Source: Beijerinckiaceae bacterium
GTDB lineage: Bacteria; Pseudomonadota; Alphaproteobacteria; Rhizobiales; Beijerinckiaceae
DNA: 7,276 nt
Direction of reading: 5' to 3'
Assembly (NCBI GenBank): GCA_947380915.1
Contig: CANCSY010000157.1
Coordinates: forward strand, 1 to 7,276
This document shows, piece by piece, positions 1-7,276 of this stretch; the first letter of the stretch is position 1, and the number at the start of each line of letters is the position of its first letter. Both the position numbers and the translations under genes were made by a program. Under the pieces are notes generated by a model, which searched no databases, had not been told where the DNA came from, and saw only the letters and a list, made by a program, of their open reading frames with translations.

Positions 1-55
1 TCTGCGTCGATTTGACGGAGGAGATCCGGTTTCGCAGATCCTTAAGCGAGGGCAT
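1..55 (-). CDS. atpG: ATP synthase F1 gamma subunit, N-terminal fragment (runs off left edge)
   Basis: Only the first 18 codons plus one base are in the window. Reading the minus strand from the ATG at 55-53 gives MPSLKDLRNRISSVKSTQ, the typical opening of bacterial F1 gamma, whose N-terminal helix forms part of the rotating central stalk inside the alpha3beta3 ring. The gene follows the atpA stop after a 28-nt gap (56-83) on the same strand, exactly where gamma is expected in the atpH-A-G-D-C order. The start is preceded by a weak GGA-containing ribosome site (GCGGAAG). The rest of the gene, and presumably atpD and atpC, lie beyond the left edge. The identification rests on a short but characteristic N-terminus together with the gene order. 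Confidence 0.93.
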   Translation of the reverse strand, partial: MPSLKDLRNRISSVKSTQ

Positions 56-83
56 GGGCTTCCGCTCTGGTCAGGTGAGCTGA

Positions 84-2176
<2,093 letters not shown>

Positions 2177-2234
2177 GATTGGCCCCTGGAACTGGCGAAC
2201 TTCAGCAGGCGCGCCGCAAGGTTTCGGAAGTGAG

Positions 2235-2251
2235 CCACTCCGAGGGAGTGG
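2235..2251 (-). other. Perfect hairpin in the atpH leader (7-bp stem)
   Basis: CCACTCC pairs with GGAGTGG around a 3-nt loop, and two weaker pairs (G-T, A-T) can extend the stem. On the minus strand it lies about 58 nt upstream of the atpH GTG. No run of T follows it in either direction, so it does not look like an intrinsic terminator. It could be an RNA leader element or a dyad DNA operator; the sequence alone does not decide. Confidence 0.5.
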
Positions 2252-2259
2252 TTTACCGC

Positions 2260-2275
2260 TGCGGCGAAAGCCGCA
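2260..2275 (-). other. Second perfect hairpin in the atpH leader (GCGGC stem)
   Basis: GCGGC and GCCGC form a 5-bp GC stem, 6 bp with the flanking T-A pair. The four-base loop reads TTTC on the minus strand and GAAA (a GNRA tetraloop) on the plus strand. It is separated from the neighbouring hairpin at 2235-2251 by 8 nt, so the two would stack in tandem in the atp messenger. There is no T tract, so a terminator is unlikely. Confidence 0.45.
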
Positions 2276-2466
2276 ACCTTGTGGACATGCAATGGGAACG
2301 AGACCGAACAGGCGCGAGCGCGCATCCGTCCCGAATGCGGCCGTGACCTAACACATGGCTATTACCGGCGCAACCCTGCCAAGCTCCGCAGCGTGGCTTT
2401 ACTGGCCTCCAGATCGGACGCGCGCCGCACCGCTGGCGCGGGCGCCCGGGAAAAAAGATGGGCAGA

Positions 2467-2491
2467 AACGCCATAGGCCTTAATTCGTTCC
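2467..2491 (-). promoter_or_regulatory. Candidate EcfG-type general stress promoter facing atpH
   Basis: On the minus strand GGAAC (2491-2487) is followed after exactly 16 nt by CGTT (2470-2467). This matches the GGAAC-N16/17-(C)GTT consensus known for the alphaproteobacterial general stress sigma factors EcfG/SigT. Transcription would start near 2460 and give a leader of roughly 280 nt before atpH. A stress-responsive promoter on a core energy operon would be unexpected, so the site could instead serve a small RNA or be a chance match. No other match was noticed in the intergenic regions of this window. Confidence 0.4.
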
Positions 2492-2538
2492 ACTTTTTTT
2501 CAGAAATTGTTTCCCCGTAGCGTCCAGCCTGGGCTATG

Positions 2539-2554
2539 GTTAACAATCGGTAAA
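2539..2554. promoter_or_regulatory. Candidate CtrA-like binding box
   Basis: On the minus strand the segment reads TTTA-N7-TTAAC, one mismatch from the CtrA consensus TTAA-N7-TTAAC. It continues into CAT, so the known CtrA half-site TTAACCAT is also present exactly (2543-2536). It lies 33 nt before the ATG at 2588 and about 47 bp upstream of the EcfG-like element. It could control the plus-strand gene, the atp operon or both. Whether this organism has CtrA is inferred only from its apparent class. Confidence 0.4.
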
Positions 2555-2587
2555 GCAGAGCAGCGGCGCAGACCGCAGGGAGCCGTC

Positions 2588-2914
2588 ATGGCCAAGCGTT
2601 TCGGAGCTTTTCTTCTGGGAGCGGCGCTCCTCTCCGCCCTGATTCCCAAAAGGGCGAAGCAGCAACCCGCCCCCCATCCGCGCCCCGCTCGCAAGCCTGC
2701 CTCCCGGCCGCTCTTCGCTCTGGTGCAGACAAGGCCCCAGGCCCTTGTGCTGGCGGTCAGCGATTCGCACGCTGATCTCGAGGCGGAAATGGCGGAGCTG
2801 AACGAGACCTGGAACCGCCAGGATCTGCGCATCGAATGTCATCATTACGAAATCCAGCAGGTCTGCCTCTTGCAGACGGCCCGAGATCCATTCCCCAAGA
2901 TGACCGAGGCCTGA
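2588..2914 (+). CDS. Small hypothetical protein with hydrophobic N-terminus
   Basis: I do not recognise a family. The 108-residue product starts with a short basic stretch (MAKR) and a hydrophobic segment (about 5-20), which could be a signal peptide or membrane anchor. A proline- and arginine-rich linker (about 21-41) follows, then a C-terminal region (about 50-108) with an acidic helix-like stretch (60-78) and two cysteines (C84, C93) that could pair if the domain is exported. The ATG at 2588 is preceded by AGGGAG (2577-2582) with 5-nt spacing, a good ribosome site. An upstream in-frame ATG at 2507 would add 27 unlikely residues and would run through the CtrA-like box. The gene is monocistronic, divergent from atpH, and ends 3 bp before the gpsA stop. 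Overlapping minus-strand frames look like shadows. It is probably real, but its function is unknown. Confidence 0.65.
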   Translation: MAKRFGAFLLGAALLSALIPKRAKQQPAPHPRPARKPASRPLFALVQTRPQALVLAVSDSHADLEAEMAELNETWNRQDLRIECHHYEIQQVCLLQTARDPFPKMTEA

Positions 2915-2917
2915 CGG

Positions 2918-3907
2918 TCAGCCTTCAGCCCTGGACGGCCGCGCCAGCAGGGCCTCGACGGCGGCGTCGACGCTGATCCGTCCCGCCACGATGGCGTCCA
3001 CGCTCTGGGCGATGGGCATATCGACGCCTCTGGCCTGCGCCAGCTCCACCAGCACCCCCGCCGTGAAGGCGCCCTCGGCCAGTTTGCCCTGCCCGGGGCT
3101 CTCGCCGCGTCCGATGGCGTAGCCGAAGGCATAATTCCGCGATTGGGTCGAGCCGCAGGTCAGCACCAGGTCGCCCAGTCCCGACAGGCCCATCAAGGTG
3201 TCTGGCCGCGCCCCACAGCTCTGTCCGAAGCGGCTCAGCTCGGCAAAGCCGCGCGCCACCAGTGCCGCGACCGCGCTGGCGCCCAGCCCCCGGCCCGCCG
3301 CTATGCCGCAGGCGATGGCCAGCACATTCTTGGACGCGCCGCCGATCTCCACGCCGATCACATCCTCAGAATGATAGAGCCGGAACGCGGGCGCGCTCAG
3401 CGCCGCCGCTATGGCTTTCGCCAGCGCCTTGTCCCGCGCGGCCAGCGTCACGGCTGTGGGCAGGCCGCGCGACACATCGGCGGCGAAACTGGGGCCTGAC
3501 AGCACTGCGGCCGGATTGTCCGGGAGGGTCTGCGCCAGCACCTCGCTCATGAAGAGGCCAGAGCCACGCTCGATGCCCTTGGAGCAGAGCACGATGGGCT
3601 TGCCCGGCGCGACCAGCCCCCCGAGCCGGGTCGTCAGATCGCGCGTGGCCTGGGCCGGGACCACGGCGAGCAGGAGGTCGCCGCTGGCGGCCTCGCCCAG
3701 ATCGGCCAGCGGCGTGACGCGCTCATCCAGCGTCACCCCCGGCAGATGGGGGTTTTCGCGTGTGCGGGCGAGACTCGCCATGGCCGCGGGATCGCGCCCC
3801 CAGAGGTGAACCGGATGGCCCGCGCGCGCCGCCACATTGGCCAGCGCCGTCCCCCAGGCTCCCGCGCCCAGAACCGAAACCGTGCGGAACTCCACCTTGC
3901 GCCTCAT
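2918..3907 (-). CDS. gpsA: NAD(P)-dependent glycerol-3-phosphate dehydrogenase
   Basis: This cytoplasmic enzyme interconverts dihydroxyacetone phosphate and sn-glycerol 3-phosphate, supplying the backbone for membrane phospholipids. The product is 329 residues, the usual length. The N-terminal Rossmann fold has the dinucleotide motif GAGAWG (14-19). Further family landmarks are CSKGIE (108-113, with K110), SGPSFA (137-142), the GGASKN motif with catalytic K193, GLGDLVLTC (243-251) and SRN (256-258) in the C-terminal helical domain. The ATG at 3907 lacks a clear ribosome site. A GTG four codons downstream (3895) has AGG at 6-nt spacing and would give a product beginning MEFRTVSVLGAG, so the true start may be there. 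The gene is probably last in an operon with tsaD and the phospholipase D-like gene, 51 nt after the latter. Confidence 0.98.
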   Translation of the reverse strand: MRRKVEFRTVSVLGAGAWGTALANVAARAGHPVHLWGRDPAAMASLARTRENPHLPGVTLDERVTPLADLGEAASGDLLLAVVPAQATRDLTTRLGGLVAPGKPIVLCSKGIERGSGLFMSEVLAQTLPDNPAAVLSGPSFAADVSRGLPTAVTLAARDKALAKAIAAALSAPAFRLYHSEDVIGVEIGGASKNVLAIACGIAAGRGLGASAVAALVARGFAELSRFGQSCGARPDTLMGLSGLGDLVLTCGSTQSRNYAFGYAIGRGESPGQGKLAEGAFTAGVLVELAQARGVDMPIAQSVDAIVAGRISVDAAVEALLARPSRAEG

Positions 3908-3958
3908 GCGTTGATACGGCGCCGACCCTAATCCACTTCCGGCGCTGGCGGAACCGGG

Positions 3959-4519
3959 TCAGGGACGAAAGGGATCATTGTCCCGCCGCGTCCAGATCTG
4001 ATGGAATTTCACGGCGAAGGCGCCGACCGCCTCGGAACTCTCCAGAACGATGATGTCATTGTCCTGCCGCCGCGATCCCGAGAAGCTGAAATTGGCCGAG
4101 CCCGTGCGCAGGAAGCGCCCATCCACCTGATAGGCCTTGAAATGCATGATGTCCCGGCTGGTGGCCTTGAAGCGGGTCTCGACGCCTGGCATGCGCAGCA
4201 GGGCGGCCAGTCGTTCGCGCGGTTCGCCGTCACGGGGGTCGCGCTGGTCGGCGTCCAGATAGAGCCGCAGCTTGACCCCGCGCCGCACGGCCGCCTCCAG
4301 CGCGTCGATGACGGGGCGCTGGGTCAGCACATAGGCGGCCATGTCGATGTTGTGGCGCGCCCTTGAGATGAGGCCGGGATCGACCTGGTCGAAGTCGTCC
4401 GAGGGGCCGTAATAGATGCGCGTGGCGGCCATGGCGGGCTCGCGGTCGAGCGGGCCGCGCGCGGCGCCTGGCGCGAGGCTCAGCAGCAGGACGGCGGTCA
4501 GAACAAGGGGGCGTCGCAT
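3959..4519 (-). CDS. Secreted single-HKD phospholipase D/Nuc-like protein
   Basis: The product is 186 residues. It opens with a probable signal peptide: MRR, a hydrophobic core VLTAVLLLSLA (6-16), and a possible cleavage site near AARG or PAMA (19-31). The mature part has the fold order of Nuc-type phospholipase D superfamily members: a strand and helix ending in IDMAAYVLT (58-66), GVKLRLYLDAD (81-91), then one HKD motif, H126-x-K128-x4-D133-x6-G140-S141-x-N143. Single-HKD proteins of this size act as homodimers on phosphodiester bonds; known members include the periplasmic nuclease Nuc and mitochondrial PLD6. The substrate here (nucleic acid or phospholipid) cannot be told from sequence. The gene starts 21 nt after the tsaD stop and ends 51 nt before gpsA, so it is likely cotranscribed with both. 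Its own ribosome site is weak. Confidence 0.85.
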   Translation of the reverse strand: MRRPLVLTAVLLLSLAPGAARGPLDREPAMAATRIYYGPSDDFDQVDPGLISRARHNIDMAAYVLTQRPVIDALEAAVRRGVKLRLYLDADQRDPRDGEPRERLAALLRMPGVETRFKATSRDIMHFKAYQVDGRFLRTGSANFSFSGSRRQDNDIIVLESSEAVGAFAVKFHQIWTRRDNDPFRP

Positions 4520-4540
4520 GGAAGGCCGCGAATCGTGAGC

Positions 4541-5602
4541 TTAAGCCTTTCCATTGTGGGCGCGCGTCGCGCTGGCGTCGAGGGGCCAGCGGGGCCGGGG
4601 CGCGAAGTCCATGCCGTCGGTCAGGCCAAGGCGCAGGCGCTCCAGCCCCGCCCAGGCGATCATGGCGCCATTGTCGGTGCACAGACCCGGGGGCGGAATG
4701 ATGAGCTTGACGCCGGTCTGGGTGGAGAGCCGCGCCAGCGCATGGCCGATGGCCTGATTGGCCGCCACCCCGCCCGCCACCACCAGCGCCTGGGGCGGGC
4801 CGAACTGTTCGCGGAACAGGCGCAGCCCCGCGCGGGTGCGGTCGCCGATCACATCCACCACAGCGGCCTGAAAGCTGGCGCAGAGATTGGCGATGTCGGT
4901 CGGTCGGGGGGCGCGTCCCAGCTTCTGGATTTCCACTCTCACGGCGGTCTTGAGGCCGGAGAGGGAGAAATCCGCGCCTGGGCGCCGCAGCATGGGGCGC
5001 GGCAGCTCGAAGGCTGCGGGGTCGCCTGACTGGGCCTCCTTCTCCACCTGCGGGCCGCCGGGATAGGGCAGGTTCAGCATCTTGGCGACCTTGTCGAAGG
5101 CCTCGCCGATAGCGTCGTCCACGGTGGCGCCGATGCGGGTGTATTCCCCCACGCCGCGCACCGCGATGAGCTGGGTGTGGCCGCCGGACACCAGCAGCAG
5201 CAGATAGGGAAAGTCCACGCCATCGGTGAGTCGGGCCGTCAGGGCGTGGGCCTCCAGATGATTGATCGCCATGAAGGGCTTGCCGCCCGCCAGCGCCAGC
5301 GCCTTGCCGGTCGTCAGCCCCACCATGACCCCGCCGATGAGGCCCGGCCCTGCGGCTGCGGCGATTCCGTCGAGTTGCGCAAAGCGCAGGTCCGCCTTGT
5401 CGAGGGCGCGGCGCACCAGATGGTCGAGAATCTCCACATGGGCGCGCGCCGCGATTTCCGGCACCACGCCCCCATAGGCCGCATGTTCGGCGATCTGGGA
5501 ATGGACCTCGTTCGACAGGATCGACCCGCCGCCATCCGCCCGCAGCTCCACCACGGAGGCGGCGGTTTCATCGCAGGTGCTCTCGATCCCCAGGACGCGC
5601 AT
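4541..5602 (-). CDS. tsaD: tRNA N6-threonylcarbamoyladenosine synthase subunit TsaD
   Basis: TsaD (formerly Gcp/YgjD) transfers the threonylcarbamoyl group to A37 of ANN-decoding tRNAs, working with TsaB and TsaE on the adenylate made by TsaC. The product is 353 residues. It has the N-terminal GIESTCDET motif (5-13), the metal-binding NHLEAH with H115 and H119 (114-119), SGGHTQ (139-144), EAFDKVAK (167-174), VVAGGVAAN (274-282) and CTDNGAMIA with metal ligand D310 (308-316). The start chosen is the ATG at 5602, with AGGAG 5 nt upstream, matching the family N-terminus. The frame stays open upstream to 5791, but that part overlaps hemC and resembles nothing. The gene is probably the first of a three-gene operon and is divergent from hemC. 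Confidence 0.98.
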   Translation of the reverse strand: MRVLGIESTCDETAASVVELRADGGGSILSNEVHSQIAEHAAYGGVVPEIAARAHVEILDHLVRRALDKADLRFAQLDGIAAAAGPGLIGGVMVGLTTGKALALAGGKPFMAINHLEAHALTARLTDGVDFPYLLLLVSGGHTQLIAVRGVGEYTRIGATVDDAIGEAFDKVAKMLNLPYPGGPQVEKEAQSGDPAAFELPRPMLRRPGADFSLSGLKTAVRVEIQKLGRAPRPTDIANLCASFQAAVVDVIGDRTRAGLRLFREQFGPPQALVVAGGVAANQAIGHALARLSTQTGVKLIIPPPGLCTDNGAMIAWAGLERLRLGLTDGMDFAPRPRWPLDASATRAHNGKA

Positions 5603-5644
5603 CACTTCTCCTGATTCCCCGTCTTTCGCCTTGGACGCAGGCAC

Positions 5645-5672
5645 CCTATAGTCCCCTCCATCCTTTCGGCAA
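5645..5672 (-). promoter_or_regulatory. Candidate sigma-70 promoter of the tsaD operon
   Basis: On the minus strand TTGCCG (5672-5667) and TATAGG (5650-5645) are 16 nt apart, each matching four of six bases of the vegetative consensus. The predicted leader is about 35 nt, ending at a canonical AGGAG. The -10 element overlaps the one proposed for hemC on the other strand. Confidence 0.4.
5647..5652 (+). promoter_or_regulatory. Candidate -10 element of the hemC promoter
   Basis: TATAGT matches the -10 consensus in five of six positions and lies about 47 bp before the hemC ATG. No good -35 stands at 16-18 nt; the best offset reads TTTCGC (5624-5629), while TTGGAC (5631-5636) is too close. The promoter may therefore need an activator or have a class-specific -35. 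This is a weak, eye-made call. Confidence 0.35.
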
Positions 5673-5698
5673 TGATTGTGGCGGGACTTCAAGAGACC

Positions 5699-6619
5699 AT
5701 GACAGACACATTCCTGAGAATCGGTACGCGCGGCTCCCCTCTCGCGCTGGCCCAGACCCATATGGTGCGCCGCCTGCTGGCGGAAGCGCACGGGATCGGC
5801 GAGGACCGCATCGAGGTGGTCGTCATCCGCACCACCGGCGACGCCATTCAGGACCGGCCGCTATCGGAGTCCGGCGGCAAGGGCCTCTTCACCAAGGAGC
5901 TGGACGCCGCCCTGCTGGAGGGGAGCATCGATCTGGCGGTCCATTCCTCCAAGGATCTGCCCACGGTCCTGCCCGAGGGCCTCTGCGTCACCGGCTATCT
6001 GCCGCGCGAGGATGTGCGCGACGTGCTCATCACCTCCCATGGCAAGAGTTTCGCCGATCTGCCCCAGGGCGCGAAGCTGGGCACGGCGTCGCTGCGCCGG
6101 GGCGCCCAGGCCAAGCGCCTGCGGCCGGATCTGGAGCTGACCCTGTTGCGCGGCAATGTGGAGACGCGCCTGCGCAAGGCCGAGACCGGCGAAGTCGACG
6201 CGACCTTGTTGGCGCTGGCGGGCCTCAAGCGGCTGGGTCTGGCGGCCCGCGCCACCGCCGTGCTCAATGTGGACGATTTTCTCCCCGCCGTGGGGCAGGG
6301 CGCCATCGGCATCACCTCCCGCACCGATGACCACGCCACCCGCGTGGCTCTGGGCGCCATTCTCGATGGCGACACGGGCGTGGCCCTCACCGCCGAGCGC
6401 GCCTTCCTCCGCGTTCTCGACGGCTCCTGCCGCACCCCCATCGCAGGCCATGCCCGGGTGGTGGACGGGCGTGTCCACTTCAAGGGCACGGTGCTGCGGG
6501 CCGACGGCTCGCAAGCCTGGGATGTGGAGGACAGCGGCCATCCCGACGACGCGGAGGCTCTGGGCGCGCGCGCCGGGCGGCGCCTGCTGGACGAGATGCC
6601 GCCGGGCGTGCTGCCCTGA
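5699..6619 (+). CDS. hemC: Hydroxymethylbilane synthase (porphobilinogen deaminase)
   Basis: This cytoplasmic enzyme of tetrapyrrole synthesis polymerises four porphobilinogen molecules into the linear hydroxymethylbilane. From the ATG at 5699 the product is 306 residues, the usual length. It shows [12 protein letters not shown] (8-19), RTTGD (44-48), the catalytic aspartate D86 in VHSSKDLP (81-88), the substrate- and cofactor-binding arginines in SLRRG (131-135) and LRGNVETRL (150-158), VGQGAIGI (198-205), and the dipyrromethane-cofactor cysteine C244 in [13 protein letters not shown]. An ATG nine codons upstream (5672) is in frame but would lie inside the proposed tsaD -35 and adds residues outside the family. 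The ribosome site is weak (AAGAGA just ahead of the ATG). hemD follows after one base, so the two are presumably cotranscribed. The gene is divergent from tsaD. Confidence 0.98.
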   Translation: MTDTFLRIGTRGSPLALAQTHMVRRLLAEAHGIGEDRIEVVVIRTTGDAIQDRPLSESGGKGLFTKELDAALLEGSIDLAVHSSKDLPTVLPEGLCVTGYLPREDVRDVLITSHGKSFADLPQGAKLGTASLRRGAQAKRLRPDLELTLLRGNVETRLRKAETGEVDATLLALAGLKRLGLAARATAVLNVDDFLPAVGQGAIGITSRTDDHATRVALGAILDGDTGVALTAERAFLRVLDGSCRTPIAGHARVVDGRVHFKGTVLRADGSQAWDVEDSGHPDDAEALGARAGRRLLDEMPPGVLP

Positions 6620-6620
6620 C

Positions 6621-7276
6621 ATGCGGGTGATCGTGACCCGGGCGAGGGGCGATGCGGCGCGAACCGCCGCAGCCTTGCGCGCCCGCGGCCATGAAACCCT
6701 GATCTCGCCGGTGCTGGAAATCGTCGGCGCGGGCGGTGCGATCAATCCGGGCGAGGCGCAGGCGCTGATCGCGACCAGCGCCCATGCTTTCGAGTTTCTG
6801 CCGGGCGACGACCTGGCCGGGCTCGCTCCTCTACCCCTTTTCGTGGTCGGCGCCCGCACGGCGCAGGCGGCTGCAAAGGCGGGCCTCGCCCCGCCTCGCG
6901 TCGTGGCCGCCCATGCTGCCGAGCTGGCGCCGCAGATCGCCGCTTGCCTGCCGGGCGCCGCCCATCTGCTCTATCTGGCGGGCCATGACCGCAAGCCCGA
7001 TCTGGAAGCCGCGCTGCACGGGTTTGGCTTTGGGGTCGAGGTGGCCGTCACCTATGAGGCGCGCCCCCTGGACGCGCTGTCGCCCGAGGTCGCAAAGGCT
7101 CTGGCGGGGGGCGACGCCGAAGCGGTGCTGCACTTCTCCCGCCGCAGCGCGCGGCTCTTCGAGGCCTGTGTGGCCAAAGCTGGACTTTCGGCGCAAGCCG
7201 CGCGGCTTCGCCATGTCTGCATTTCGCGGGACGCCGCCTTGGGCGCGGGCGCCGTGATCGCGCCAACGCCCGATAG
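6621..7276 (+). CDS. hemD: Uroporphyrinogen-III synthase, C-terminus cut by right edge
   Basis: HemD closes hydroxymethylbilane, the product of hemC, with inversion of ring D to give uroporphyrinogen III. The ATG at 6621 lies one base after the hemC TGA (TGACATG). The frame stays open for 218 codons to the end of the window, so no stop is seen; the family is usually about 230-250 residues, so only the tail is missing. Support comes from the N-terminal MRVIVTRARGDA, the TSA at 52-54 and VGARTAQAA (76-84) of the first lobe, LYLAGHDR (117-124), the VTYEARPL linker strand with Y145, and HFSRRSA (171-177) of the second lobe. Sequence conservation in this family is low, so context with hemC carries much of the weight. 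The start lacks a clear ribosome site, suggesting coupling to hemC translation. Confidence 0.93.
   Translation, partial: MRVIVTRARGDAARTAAALRARGHETLISPVLEIVGAGGAINPGEAQALIATSAHAFEFLPGDDLAGLAPLPLFVVGARTAQAAAKAGLAPPRVVAAHAAELAPQIAACLPGAAHLLYLAGHDRKPDLEAALHGFGFGVEVAVTYEARPLDALSPEVAKALAGGDAEAVLHFSRRSARLFEACVAKAGLSAQAARLRHVCISRDAALGAGAVIAPTPD

Larger units (their letters stand above)
2177..2587. other. Non-coding spacer: atp leader and divergent control region
   Basis: This 411-bp gap separates the divergent atpH and the small plus-strand gene at 2588. It should hold the promoter(s) of the atp operon. On the minus strand it contains, in order toward atpH, a CtrA-like box (2539-2554), an EcfG-like promoter (2467-2491), and two tandem hairpins (2275-2260 and 2251-2235) in what would be the untranslated leader. 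It also has A/T-richer stretches (around 2480-2560) that stand out from the GC-rich surroundings. Frames open through it on either strand (for example minus 2546-2253) have no recognisable product and no good ribosome site, so I do not call them genes. No convincing housekeeping promoter for atpH could be picked by eye. I see no tRNA, repeat array or mobile element. Confidence 0.7.

Noticed and set aside
2430..2457. GC-rich palindromic stretch (around GGGCGCCC) followed by AAAAAA, considered as a terminator
   Set aside because: The A run follows on the plus strand, so on the minus strand the T run precedes the stem; neither orientation gives stem then T run.
2253..2546. 97-codon minus-strand frame in the atp leader, including a short ORF ([11 protein letters not shown]) ending next to the hairpin at 2235-2251
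   Set aside because: There is no ribosome site at any of its ATGs, no recognisable product, and its composition is typical of noncoding GC-rich DNA. The 11-codon reading as a leader peptide is possible but unsupported.
2540..2845. Minus-strand frames (2540-2845 and 2500-2832) opposite the small plus-strand gene
   Set aside because: They compete with a plus-strand frame that has a proper ribosome site and a hydrophobic N-terminus; neither shows a recognisable domain or start signal.
5631..5652. TTGGAC plus TATAGT as a complete hemC promoter
   Set aside because: The spacing is only 10 nt, far too short for a -35/-10 pair, so only the -10 was kept as a weak candidate.
5603..5791. 63-residue N-terminal extension of tsaD
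   Set aside because: It overlaps hemC and the shared promoter region, has no family similarity, and a canonical AGGAG precedes the ATG at 5602 that matches the TsaD N-terminus.
5861..6859. 332-codon minus-strand frame opposite hemC and hemD
   Set aside because: It is a shadow frame of two recognised genes, with low-complexity composition and no domain.

Overview
The window is GC-rich bacterial chromosome, densely packed with core housekeeping genes. It most likely comes from an alphaproteobacterium, probably of the Hyphomicrobiales or a related order. The support is: (i) the protein sequences and the atpH-atpA-atpG order without F0 genes in front, which is the usual alphaproteobacterial split of the ATP synthase operons; (ii) hemC-hemD facing away from tsaD and gpsA, an arrangement known from that class; (iii) candidate sites in one spacer that resemble the class-specific EcfG general-stress promoter and the CtrA cell-cycle regulator box. 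The genus cannot be read from this sequence.

Layout. Positions 1-2176 (minus strand) hold the front of the F1 ATP synthase operon: atpH (delta, GTG start), atpA (alpha, TGATG overlap with atpH) and the first 18 codons of atpG (gamma), which runs off the left edge. Positions 2177-2587 are the one long non-coding stretch. It should carry the atp promoter and leader, and it contains two tandem hairpins, a GGAAC-N16-CGTT element aimed at atp, and a CtrA-like box. A small plus-strand gene at 2588-2914 encodes an unrecognised 108-residue protein with a hydrophobic N-terminus; it ends 3 bp from the convergent gpsA.

Positions 2918-5602 (minus strand) form a probable operon of tsaD (tRNA t6A synthesis), a secreted single-HKD phospholipase D/Nuc-like protein, and gpsA (glycerol-3-phosphate dehydrogenase). 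The phospholipase D-like gene sits between two genes that I would expect to be direct neighbours in this class. A 96-bp divergent promoter region (5603-5698) separates tsaD from hemC. hemC and hemD (plus strand, 1 bp apart) encode two consecutive steps from porphobilinogen to uroporphyrinogen III; hemD is cut by the right edge.

The genes join energy conversion (ATP synthase), tetrapyrrole synthesis, phospholipid precursor supply and translation fidelity. I found no mobile element, CRISPR array, tRNA, rRNA or clearly new multi-gene system. The points most worth following are the atp leader/regulatory spacer and the interposed phospholipase D-like gene.
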